NCBI GenBank assembly: GCA_907163375.1
Contig: CAJQUW010015386.1
Span: 1-64,000 of the forward strand
Reading direction: 5' to 3'
DNA length: 64,000 bases
From: Prostheceraeus crozeri
Taxonomy: Eukaryota; Platyhelminthes; Polycladida; Euryleptidae
Both the position numbers and the translations under genes were made by a program. Positions 23,101 through 35,100 of this stretch are shown here, in pieces. Numbering within the stretch: position 1 is the first letter of the stretch; each line of letters begins with the position of its first letter. The notes under the pieces were generated by a model, which saw nothing but the letters and a program-made list of their open reading frames with translations, did no database searches and was not told the origin of the DNA.

Positions 23101-26100
23101 TTATTAGATGCAAAATCAACAAGATATCAACGAACAAATGTAACAATTTGAAATTTGAAACAAGAATATAAAATTTTAAACAACTTCATGTCCTTTAAAA
23201 TCCAAACAATCCAAAATCTAAAAAGCTATTTTAATAAAAGTCAGAATTTCTAGTCTTAAGGTTTCGGACGCTTAGCCTGGAATTCAGGCTGAGAAAGCAT
23301 TTCATTCGCTCTTTTCCTGGCTTCAATGCCAATCGAAAGTTTCGAACAATCGAAACAAGAAAATTGCACAGTTCAAACTGATAGCTCCGCAAATTAAAAA
23401 GGATCAAGTCTAGTAGTAGTTTGTCATGAATCCTTATCGAGATTTGATAACGACAGAATCCGAAAATATCGAAGTAATCAGTGACTGAAATCAAAGCAAG
23501 CAGCAAAATTACGTGTTGAATTTTGGATTGATAGAAATTTCCACTACACCATTTAAGAATTAGACCACAGAGATATCAATAAGAAAATAACTACTGCTGA
23601 TACTTGCAAAAATCCCGGATTTTTTGCCATTTTTTACCATTCTTTACTTTTTTGCCACATTCTTAAATTTTTTGCTATTTTTTGATTTTTTGCCGAGTGA
23701 GACCCCTGTTTACACTGCTATTTCATCCAATTTCAGGAATCATCAGAAGGCCTAGTTTACATCCCTCAACATCGAAACGACTTGGATGTTGAGAGATGTG
23801 AACTAGGCCTGCTGATGATTGCTGAAATTGGATGAAATAGCAGCCATTCAGGTCGGTTTCCATTTTTCGACTGAGGATGCAACTCAATGTTTAATTATTC
23901 TATTTACATTGTGTTTACAAAAAGCAGCATTTATTAATGATTTCAGGCGCACTAACTTAAGCAATTTGCCAGCAGTGTGTTTAAAGTGATATTTAATGAA
24001 TGCCCGTCGAAATTTCACTAACTTGCTAATCGCAAATCTCAAAGTGACAAAGTGTAGATTTCCCAGTACAGAAGTTGCTGACTGGAGCCGCGCTCAAAGA
24101 AAGTGCGCAGGTCTGGAAATACTGGCCGCGAATCACTGTGAAAGTTCAGGACAAATCATAGACACACTGCATCTGACATGAAGATAGGCAAAAACTATCT
24201 GAAGATTTAGTCCAACAAGAGTTGGCATCTTCTAAAATTCCGGTACCTTTGTCGTTAGCTACAGGCTTACATAGTGTTGCCTACATTATTTTATTCACAG
24301 CATTGAGTGCATATATAGGCATCTAAAAGAATGGTACTGTGTTTATAATTCCGACATCATTTAATCAGTCTATATTAGTGTCGTGCAAAAGTACTGCATC
24401 AAGCAACCTTTTTTCAATAATTTATTACATAACTGTTTTACGTTTCTTAAATCATCTAACCAATCAACTGAAATGTCAAGGGATGGTGCACATCACTTAT
24501 ACATAGGTAATAATAACATTTTTCTTGTCACATCGCAGATATTCATGTTGATGAACTATAAGTGAGATATCTTGCTAGAATTAAAGTGAATACGTATTAA
24601 TTTATTAACCGTGAGAAAACCGTGGATGCTAGTGATTGTCTTAAAATGCTTCCATCGATACCATCAATCGTCGGCTACGATCTTCCTTTTCCGCTCCAGC
24701 GCGTAAGTCATCAAAGAGGCCTTTGCTAACAGTCGCTATGAGGAATGAGACATGTTTTTTGTCGAAAGTGCCACGTTATGATAGCACGTTTGAAATTTTC
24801 ACAACTCGTATCATTTTTTTAGGTCTTTGTGCAATAAATGTAGTCCAAGTGACCCTCAATACACAGTTCGACCCCTCAAACATACAACGCCTTAATAATG
24901 TGGGGTTGTTTTGGTCACCATGGAACGAGGAGCTCTCGCGTTTCTCAAAAAAGAGCCAGTGGATGAATTCGGGTTCATTAATTGAGCTGCCGGAAGACAA
25001 GCCGATAGAAACCGATTTTATGAACCTATCATAATGCACAATCTTACAGACAGACAGTGAAACAACTGCATCCCTCATGTTTCCAAAGCCTCAATGGTAG
25101 GGTTCAGGGAGAAGAACATCGAAATAGGCCTACTGCATTTACCGGAAACACCCCAACCGCAATCCAATCGAAAATTTATGGCAGGTGCTCAAGGAAGGCT
25201 TCAAGGCAAGTGAATAGACCTGCCTTGACGATTTGAAGGATGGGATTCGAAGGTGTGCGTGGGAATCTCAGCAACAGCATGTCTCGCAGAATTCGTGTGG
25301 CTCTGAAGAATTAAAGGTTATTCGACCAAATACTGAGAATTCGTGTGTGATTGACCTGATCTTCTATAAAAGATTGAATGGATAAGCGTATTGCTTCCTT
25401 TAATGGCAATTTCATGGAGCATAATTGTATTGTGAAGACTGTATTTTTCTGAAATATCACATATCTTGAATTTTTATTATTTGAAAGTAAAATGTCAAAT
25501 ATTGTGCGTATGAACCTAAATTTATTTTTTTACTGAATAATGTGATGAAACAAAGTGCAAAGATATGATAGAAACATTCTATTGGTGCCTTACATTGAAC
25601 TATATACGTTTATTGAAAGTCAAAAACAGGGACAAAGAAAATAACTTGGTGCAATACTTTTGCACGACACTAGAAGGTCCTACCGGTATATTGGGGACTG
25701 CAAGAAAATCTCTTTCAGGAAGTATAGACGACTAGAACGTTCGACCTAAGTCATAAACCTAAAGGCAGCAAACAATGCTCTTCTTAGCGACATTCAGACG
25801 GTTACGAGTAGCTTGATGTACTATCATGATGAAGATGATGATGAACCACTACACATAAGATAATCTGTTCAGAAAACTTTATGACTCACTTGCAAGCGAA
25901 GAATTAATTTTTCTTTGTTGAAGATTTGTTAATTTTGACTCCTTCATCATTACTGAAAAGCAAAACATTTATCACAATTGTAACAAAAATTATATAATTG
26001 TATTTTATATTCTTCCGATTTCATACTTCTTACTGATTCGATTATCAGAGTTCAACATGCAAAATCATCCTATGAACAAATAAATTTACATGATTTCAAG

Positions 26101-29100
26101 TCATCATCTGAAGGTGGTGACTCTAGTATGAGTACATCCCTTCAGATACAACAAATGGAGGTGATTTAACTACAGTTTCCTACAAGACCAAATTTCACAT
26201 ATGTGACACTGACATTGAAAAAAAGAAGCAAATGTCTAATGACAGATCCCCGGTGTTCAATACGTTTGTCCTGTAGAGTCCATGCATTCGATTGCTTCTT
26301 ATCGATTAGAAATCAAAAATGCTGCATTTAGGGAATTCATTTGAAACCTTAATTTCGAAAAAAATAAGGCCTATCTCCTGAACAAGGCCATCCACGTGTA
26401 AGGCAAAAATGGTCAAGTTCTGCAATCTGTGGCACGATCCTTACAGATATCGAATAACATGAAATGCGTGTTACAGTGCAGTGATTGATGAAATAGAAAA
26501 AATAATTCTTGTCTCGATTATACTGTACTGCTATACAGTACAGTAGGCATTCAAAGTAGGAAGAAATTTCTGAATGAACATAGCTTCCTTCCTTTCCCTT
26601 TCTATCTTGGAAGCATTAGGAGATAGCTGATAATCCGGCGCTGTAATAAAAGTCGCTGTAAAGCTTGTGACACCATAATTACCGGTAAAAGCATTACATT
26701 TCAAACCCCTTTCAGCACCAAACATTTTGAGATAAATCAGAACCTTACATGTGCATCGTCCAATGTCATTTACAAATTGCAATGTCGGATTTGTCATGAA
26801 TATTATATTGGCCAAACCGGGGACACTTTTAGAAGGTCAATTACCGTCCACCGACAGCAGGTCTATAATGCTCACTGCTCTTTCCTCAAAGTGAGCAAGC
26901 ATATAGCTACGTGTGGCAAAGACTTCTATGTCACCCCTTTCTATCAGCTATCTCCTAATGCTTCCAAGATAGAAAGGGAAAGGAAGGAAGCTATGTTCAT
27001 TCAGAAATTTCTTCCTACTTTGAATGCCTACTGCACTGTATAGATATGCATGCATCCTCTTCTCACTTTTTACTTAATGCCTTGATAAGCAGTCAAAGTG
27101 TGAAATCGATCGGCATAAAGTATTATTTGAGAATCTGGCTGATTTTTATTCTAATATATATATATATATATACATACAGTATATAATGAAATAAGTGAGA
27201 ACCAGAAGAGAATCTCAAATTAGAATTTTTACTAGCCAAACGTTTTCACCGGGTGACACGGCTTTTCAAGGTTACTAAATGAATGTACATACAAATAATA
27301 CTATACAAAATCATTTATACTAAGATATCTTTGACATGAAATTATTTTGATACATAGATACTAAGATAAAAATTGCATGATGAAAATAAGCCATCAGAAA
27401 AGCATAGCATAGCTAGCTTATTGCGAATTCAAAGAGGGAAGAAACATCTTAATAAACATAGCTTCCTTTCTTTCGCGGTCTGATTTTGACATAGACTTCT
27501 AAATTTCTCTGGACAGATAGGTTGAAATCAGACTTATACATGATCAGGCCAACAATCCTGAATTATTGCATCTTACAAGTAGACCTAGACTGTCATTGTT
27601 TATTCTAGACATTATGAGTAGGCCTGCGTATTTCCAGCAGATTACAACGTTGGGTCCCACATGTCTAAACAGCACGTAAAAGTCATGTGCTTTCAGCATG
27701 CTTTCACTTTATTTGTTAGCTTTGCAATCTTTCTTTTTACAATTTTCTCAGAAGAGGCAACTGAGATTTCGTGCACAAAGTTCTTGCATATGCAATTGAA
27801 AAATCTCATTGAAATTTCGGATATCAGATCATGCCCGTTTGTGCAATGAGATTTTCCAAAGAAGTATTCAGAGAAGTGACCAAGAGCAATAATATTCATC
27901 AATTCTCTGAACACCGACCTTTGATTATTAAAAGCAAGGAACTCTTTTCTAAGATCACTGTTCAGTTTGATTTCATAAGTCATAAGTCATAAATGTTCAT
28001 TCTGAAATATACAGAAAACGCAAGGCGATGGCCGCAAGGGCATTTACAAGAAAGCGTTGATAACGTGTTACATATGCATACGCAAAGTTTAGCATCAATA
28101 AAAAATACATGAGATATATATTTACAAATACACCAAGTGATCATGATGTACATGTACATCATGAACAAATTATATGAGACCTACATATTTACAAATTTTC
28201 AGAGTCATCATGATATACATCATATACCATATACAAAATACGTGAGATCTATAGGGCCTATATTTACAAATTTGAAGAGTGATGATCACGACATAATAAG
28301 AGTTCATTGGATGGAAGTCCTCACAATGGAGCAAAAGAACGTAAATGCTTAACATCTAATACAAGAATGAATGCAACAAAATCATCTATACAAAATTTTC
28401 ACTTTAATGATCATGGTCACAATATATACAAATTCACTCGGATCAATGAGATTGAGACTCTTCTTGATCTTCATTATGATGAGAATCATCTTCAATTTGG
28501 AATGTAGGAATGTATCTAAATAAAATTTACCATCAGGTATAAAAAGCACTTGTCAAATAATTTTATACGAAATCACATATTAGCAGTCACAGTATGAGCA
28601 AAATTCACTTAGATCAATTGATTTGGGTCTGTTCTTGAACATCATGAAGGTTGGAGCTTTCACTATTGAATCGTTTAATGAATTCCATATTTTAATGACG
28701 CGAAAGAAAAACAATCCACTGAGATAGTTCGAATTAACTTTTAAGACTGGCACAATCTGACAGCTGTTACGTGATTGACCTCGAGTAATTTGAGATGAAA
28801 GGTAGGTGGTAAAGAAGGAGTTGAGCGACAAGTCGAAATGATTGTCGAAATGATTCGTAGAAGACCCTCCAACAAAGAATGCATAATTGGAACACAGCTT
28901 CATTTGGTGAGAGAAGACCCCACGATCAATATCATTTAAAAACTTTGCAGCTTCAAGGGAATCATCGATGTCGAACATTGCCAACTCATCATTTGTTACA
29001 GTTCATTCACAGCAAGAATTGCACTTTTGCATCTCAGGAGTGAACGACAGCAAGCACCACTGACATAATAACTAATCCGTAAATCTTACCACCACTGTAT

Positions 29101-32100
29101 TGAGCTCTTTTTCCAAGGTAAATTTCATCCATAATCAAAGAGACATTGGTTTCAAAAATACCTAGCTTAGATATTCGCATCTTCAAGTATTCTGTATTAT
29201 CCAATCCAGTGTCTGAATCAGTTCGTCTTGTAATCTTCCGTAGAGTCAAAATCGACAGAAGACATAAAACTCTCTTATCAAGTAGGAGTTGGTAAGCCCA
29301 TGAACTTGATGCGTACAAGATATAAGACATTACAGTCAATTCAGGTGAGTAGCGTCTTCCAAATTTCGAGTGACACGATAATTCCAACTGCTCCTTCTAT
29401 CTAGGTGTGAATTCAAGCATTTAATTGCTGCATCTTTATGATCCATTATGGAGGGTTGATCATCCAGAGATTTTACAAATGCCATCAGATTGAGAACTTG
29501 GGAGATCATTGAAATTTTTGATTGTTTCTGCATAATATGATAATACGAATTATGTGGAATTGATTTTTCTTTGTGATAGACAAGAACATTCATACATTTG
29601 TCAACTGTCAATGATGCGATGACAGTGAAGGGAAAGGTTTTACTCATGATCGTCATGTTTAGTCCATTATCATTTTCAAATATGACAAACCCAGATGGAG
29701 TGGTTTCTTTGTAGATGTTTGACAAGAAATCATCATAACAAGATATCTTATCACTCCCAATGAAATCCTCCGACCGTGTTTCCATCGCCAAGACATCATG
29801 CTCATGACGCTTGGAAGAAGTGGCCATACCGGATCGTGGCTTTGGAACTTCTGTGGATAAGTATCTTGGCAGATAGGGGAATTATGATGGCACTGCTCCT
29901 TCTATTAGACAGCGATTCTTCAATGTTCTTGATCTCCTTTGCTTTCGATAATTATTAGTGTCCTTCGTGGTAGTGCTGAAATCAGATTCGCTGAAGTGAT
30001 AGGAACACAAGACGGAGTGTTTTGTTGGAATAAAATCTTTCTTATTCACACGTTTCAACCACAAATTCAGAAGTTCTTATTTCTGTAGAGGAAAGCGGTG
30101 ATATGTTACATTCTCGCTGCGCTTAGGATGACAACCAACAGCGACACATTTGTTAGGCATCTTTGCGCTAGAATGAATCGTACAGGATGCTAGTAATGGA
30201 GTACAGTAATTGCAGTTGGCCTGACCATGTATAGAATGATTTCAAATTTTGCTAACCTATCTGTCCAGAGAGATTTAGAAGTCTATGGATTTTGAAGCAC
30301 AGGGAGGCAAGTGATAAAATGGAGCAGCTATGAATCTCCTGCCACAGGCAGCTACATGCCGGCTGACTTTTAATATGGCAGCATTCCCTTGGTTCACATG
30401 TTGGCGATGAACAGTGATTCAATGATGGAATGAATCTCCTGTTTGCCCAAAATAATATTCATCACAAGAACATTCGAGTTTGTAGATAACATTCGAAGAT
30501 TTGCAATTTATGTTTGATTTTATTTCGAATGTCTTGCTTACTTTGTTGAAATATGTGAATTTTCCAGTTCGAATAATGTCACAAGTTTTACACCTTTTGT
30601 CGTTGCATTTAGAAACTCCATGTATCGTTTTACGGTTATTATTATATAATAATGAAAGCAATGATTTCGGTTGTTTGTATGATGATTTTAAAGTACAATT
30701 TTTAAAAGAGTTATTCATGTTCAGATAGTTAAATGTCGGTTTAATGAGATGACTGAAGATATCTGGGTTGTTCCAATTATAAGTATGAACAAATGTTATT
30801 GTTTTTTATTGTTTTCTTCGTTTTGTTTTTTCTCTGATATTGCACCACTTTCGGCTTTAGTTATAGCATCGTCAACGAGTGATGGAGGGTAGTTTAATTT
30901 GATTAAATGATGTTTCAATTCCCCATATCTTAACTCTCTATTTTGTTGATTAGATACAATTCTTTTTATTCTATTAGCCAAGTTATATGGAATATTATGG
31001 AGAACGTGTTTAGGGTGGGTAGAATGGAATGGCACATATGACATGTATATATATAAACTACGTAAATAAGACAAATCAAAATGCTTGAATTATATCCAAA
31101 AATGATCCCCAAAGAAAACACAGTATCAAATAACATCCCCGACCGGTTTCACTTCATTCTCAGAAGCTTGTCAAGGGACAAGATCCCCCTTGACAAGCTT
31201 CTGGGAATGAAGTGAAACAGCAGAACCGTGGCAACAAATGTGGGTCAACGCTTTTTGGAACTCGTTGACAAACACTTCAGAGATGGCACCAGATTTCAAA
31301 GGATCTTTAATAGAAGCACCCTCAAAGTGAGCTATAGCTGCATGCCCAACATCAAGTCAATCATAAACGCCCATAACCGGAGAATATTGAGCAAAGAAGA
31401 GAATAAGAAAAAATGCCCTTTGGAAAATAAATGTCTGGCAAGCAACATTGTGTATGAGGCCCAAATTACTTGCAATGGTCAGAATAGAAGATATCTGGGT
31501 ATTTGCGAAAGTTCATTCAAGCTCAGATACGCTAATCACAAGAAGTCGTTTTCCCATAAAAAATACAAGCATGAAACTGAACTGTGTAAGGAATATTGGA
31601 GGCTGAAGGAGGCAGGTTCCAGCATAATAGTAAAGTGGAGGATCAAACAATTTTGCAAACCCTTCAACCAAGTAACGAAAAGGTGCGACCTCTGTCTCAG
31701 CGAGAAGTTTTTTATTTTGGACCACGACGGTGATAACCTACTCAACAAGCGGAATGAGCTTGTCTCCAAATCAAGACATTAACTTTCTTTGTGTCCTGCT
31801 TTGCAAAGGTCACGATAAACACCGAATGCATATTCTTCTATTGTAACTGTATATATTTCTTTAAATTGTAAAGGTCACGGTTACTTCGATTACATATTTA
31901 CTTCAATATTTTAACTTTGTAAAATTCGTTCCTTAGCTTTGGCTGATGATTGTGTTAGCATGAAACTCTGAGTACCGAGTTCTGAGTTTTTCCTCCTAAC
32001 TTTGGGCATACGTTGCTCCTTTCACAGTTGAGCACTTTGACGGAATTTGATTCAATTCCTCGAAATTATATATATAAATATATATAATTCAATATAATGC

Positions 32101-35100
32101 CCATCAAATATTTCAATAAAAGAAAAACGAGATTTTCCGAACGCGTTTCAGAGCGTCAATCGACTCCTTCTTCAGCGGAAACTTTATTACAATAAAATCG
32201 AATGCTTTTATATTTCAAAGGTAAAATCTCACAAATCGATTCACTGTCACAGTCCACAGTCGACGCAATTTTTGACAACAATTCAATTTCTCTGTACATC
32301 AGCTGCAATTCGAAGGTCAGCGAACATTCAAGGACATGTGCACTTAGGCTAAAATAAAAATGAGGATGGTTCATACATGAAATGTGAAACATTTACAGAT
32401 GCAAAATGAGTGGTATCGATCCTTCTCTTTCATTTATCAAATTTTTTGTTTCTTTCAAACAAATAGTTTCTAGGATCCGATGCCATTTTGTCACTGCAAT
32501 TACAGAAAAATTATTTTCATGAGTATCATGACAATGTGTTGTGATTTCTGTTGGGACTGGGTATCCTTTGATATGTTCTTTTGCTCTAGTAATAAGATGT
32601 CGCGAAGTTTCCCCTACGTAGACTTTATTGCAGTCACCACATGTGTACTTGTAAACGCAGTTTGATTTTAAATCTCGGGGAATGCGATCCTTATTGTGAA
32701 AGAACATACTTGTTTTATTCACTTGAAAAACAGGATTAATTGCTAAATTCTCCGGTAAATTTCTGTTGAGTTGATGAATTTTCTCTCTAAGAAATTTATC
32801 CTTTCCTTGAACGTAAGGGAATCTCCAACAAATAGTAGTTTTCTTTTCTCTGTCATCATCATTTGTTTCAATTTTTGACTTTTTTAAGTTTTCCTCAACT
32901 TTCCGTTTTATACGTTGAATCACTTGGGTAGTGTAGCCATTGTCAACAAATATTTCTGTTATAGACTCACATGATTTTTCATAGAACTCATCATTAGAAC
33001 AAATTCTTTTCGCTCTATAAAAAAGTGATCTAATAGCCGCCATCTTGTATGACCAAGGAGCATATGCATCATTAGGGATATACGTCCCTGTATTCGTTTC
33101 TTTAATTTTCCAAGAAATGGAAATTTTGTTGTCATTGTTCCGATAAATTGTACAATCCAAAAAATCAATACATCTATCCTTTTCCACATCAAGAGTAAAT
33201 TTGATGTCGTTATCTAGTTTGTTGACAAAATCAAAAAAGTTTAACATATCAGGTTGACTTTTGAACAATAAAAAACAATCATCAACATATCGTTTATAAA
33301 ATATAGGAGGACTTTGATTTGAATAACTAGCAAATTTAGATTCAAGCATTTGCATGGTAAAAGACGCCATAGTGGGTCCCAAGTTTGAACCCATCGACAT
33401 TCCGTCAATCTGGCGGTACAACATGTTATTAAATGAAAAAAACGATATCAGAGCAGGCTAGCGACAGTAACTCTTTAAGACAACTTTTTGTTATAGGCAA
33501 AGCTGTATCGTCTACTGTTGAAATGATGTAATCGATTGTACGTTGTACAGGAATACTAGTAAATAGACTTTGAACATCAAAGCTACACATTATGAAGCTT
33601 TCACAATTTTCAACATTAAATTCATTTATAGATTTTACAAAATCAAAAGTGTCTTTACAATTGTAATTCTGTGGCAAACAAGGTTTCAATATTGTATCTA
33701 GCCATTTCGAGAGATTTGATACATAGGAATCCCTCATATTAAGAATCGGACGATATGGCGGATTCTCTTTGCTTTTATGTATTTTTGGTAATCCATACAG
33801 ACGAGCTGGTTGTGAGCCACTTGCTTTAATTATTTTGAAAATGGAGTCGGAAATCATTTTTCTTTTCTTAAGTTCAGTCAGCTTTCGGTTGAATCTATCT
33901 TCCTCTAAAATGTGAGGGTCTTTTGTAGATCGTTTGCACTCTTTATATTTTTCAAATTTCTTGTTGTTTTCTAATAGCTCATTCATCTTTGCCACGTAGC
34001 TTTGCTTATCTTCGATTACAATGCCGTTGCCTTTATCAAACTTTGACACGTACAAGTCCTTTTTCTTCGATAGATCTTTCAAAATTTTCATATGTGCCTT
34101 CCAATGTTTTGGTATTTGTTTCTGATTTTTGTCATAGTATGATTTGAAAATAACTCTGAGCTTGTGGACTAACTCATCATTTAATGATCCGGATAAATTG
34201 ACTTTTAGCATATGCGCTACTGCTTCTGCTTCAGCCTTTTCTTTTTGGATAAAAAATTTATCAAACGGCCAGCACATAGAAAATCCCTGAGAAAGGATGT
34301 CTTTTTCTAGCTGAGATAGTTTGTACGATGACAAGTTGATAACATTATCCTGCCTTCTTTGTTTAGCTACTTTTACATACGCTTCCTGCGAACGGCGAAG
34401 ATTTTTTATCTTCTTTTCGTGCACTGTGGCAATAGCTTTATCAACCTTTTTCATTTGAAATTTAGCAATTTCATTTATGATGCTTTGATAGTTAGTTGGT
34501 AGAGAACCTATAAAACTTTCAAATTTAAGTTGACTCTCAGCCTTAGCTTTTGCAGCCTCACCTTTTAACTTTTGAAGTTCCTTTGATTGGGCTTTGCGAA
34601 GACTTTGTTTTTGGTTTTTGAGAAATTCTGGAGCTTTAAATTGTAGAAATTTTGGAATTACTCCTTCTTCTGTACATCTTTCTAGAAACGTATGCTTTCT
34701 TTCAGCCTTGATTGCCTTTTTTCCAAGACGACCAGCACGATTTGATTCTCGTAGAAAATCAGTAGTCACATTAATCTTGACTGCCTTGAATGCAATACTT
34801 GCCAATGACTTCATTGTCAACAATAGTTCCACATCAGACTCAATGAAGAAATATATTCAACAATTGAGGATGTCTATAGGGCCTCGTTCAATAGATATAA
34901 TTCAATATAATGCCCATCAAATATTTCAATAAAAGAAAAACGAGATTTTCCGAACGCGTTTCAGAGCGTCAATCGACTCCTTCTTCAGCGGAAACTTTAT
35001 TACAATAAAATCGAATGCTTTTATATTTCAAAGGTAAAATCTCACAAATCGATTCACTGTCACAGTCCACAGTCGACGCAATTTTTGACAACAATTCAAT

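Larger units (their letters stand above)
27693..30153 (-). pseudogene. P-element (THAP) transposase, broken
   Basis: ATG at 30153 starts a THAP zinc finger: MPNKCVAVGCHPKRSENVTY (first two Cys), FPLQK followed by an in-frame TAA, then WLKRVNKKDFIPTKHSVLCS and YHF (the later Cys and His), closing near AVPS at 29885. Between 29827 and 29034, in two frames, come transposase segments including RRYSPELTVMSYILYASSSW and the catalytic context LIMDEIYLG. After the LINE and tandem-repeat insertions, 27983-27693 encodes a C-terminal block (GHDLISEISMRFFNCICKNF, then EKIVKRKIAKLT) typical of THAP transposases. Stops, frameshifts and the insertion make it inactive. Confidence 0.8.
27490..30287 (-). mobile_element. 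P element with complete TIRs and perfect 8-bp TSD
   Basis: CATAGACTTCTAAATTTCTC at 27490 faces the inverse of CATAGACTTCTAAATCTCTC ending at 30287; similarity continues ~75 bp inward, through TATACATG and TCAGGCCAAC. The 8-bp duplication GATTTTGA is exact at 27482-27489 and 30288-30295. An 8-bp TSD, long TIR and a THAP-domain transposase on the minus strand define the P superfamily (Drosophila P, vertebrate THAP9). It holds a LINE fragment and a short tandem repeat in the middle. Confidence 0.9.
27420..31074 (-). mobile_element. Penelope-like element relic interrupted by a P element
   Basis: Two stretches, 31074-30296 and 27489-27420, read on the minus strand as one PLE tail: a thumb-like region (HPKHVLHNIPYNLANRIKRI, then LNYPPSLVDDAI), a Cys-rich linker (CNDKRCKTCD), the endonuclease (NVIYKLECSCDEYYFGQTGD) and, beyond the insertion, an ERKEAMFI-type end. 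The P element at 27490-30287 separates them. The RT core is missing upstream. This family differs from the array at 32-42 kb. Confidence 0.75.

Noticed and set aside
27661-28507. Cluster of small ORFs on both strands
   Set aside because: Mostly produced by a 70-bp tandem repeat and by the opposite strand of the P transposase C-terminus.
29882-30153. Host THAP-domain gene
   Set aside because: It sits within P-element TIRs with an 8-bp duplication and next to transposase segments, so it is the transposase N-terminus.
32480-32665. 61-codon ORF repeated in every PLE unit on the strand opposite to the polyprotein
   Set aside because: Antisense shadow of the endonuclease region, repeated only because the units are repeated.
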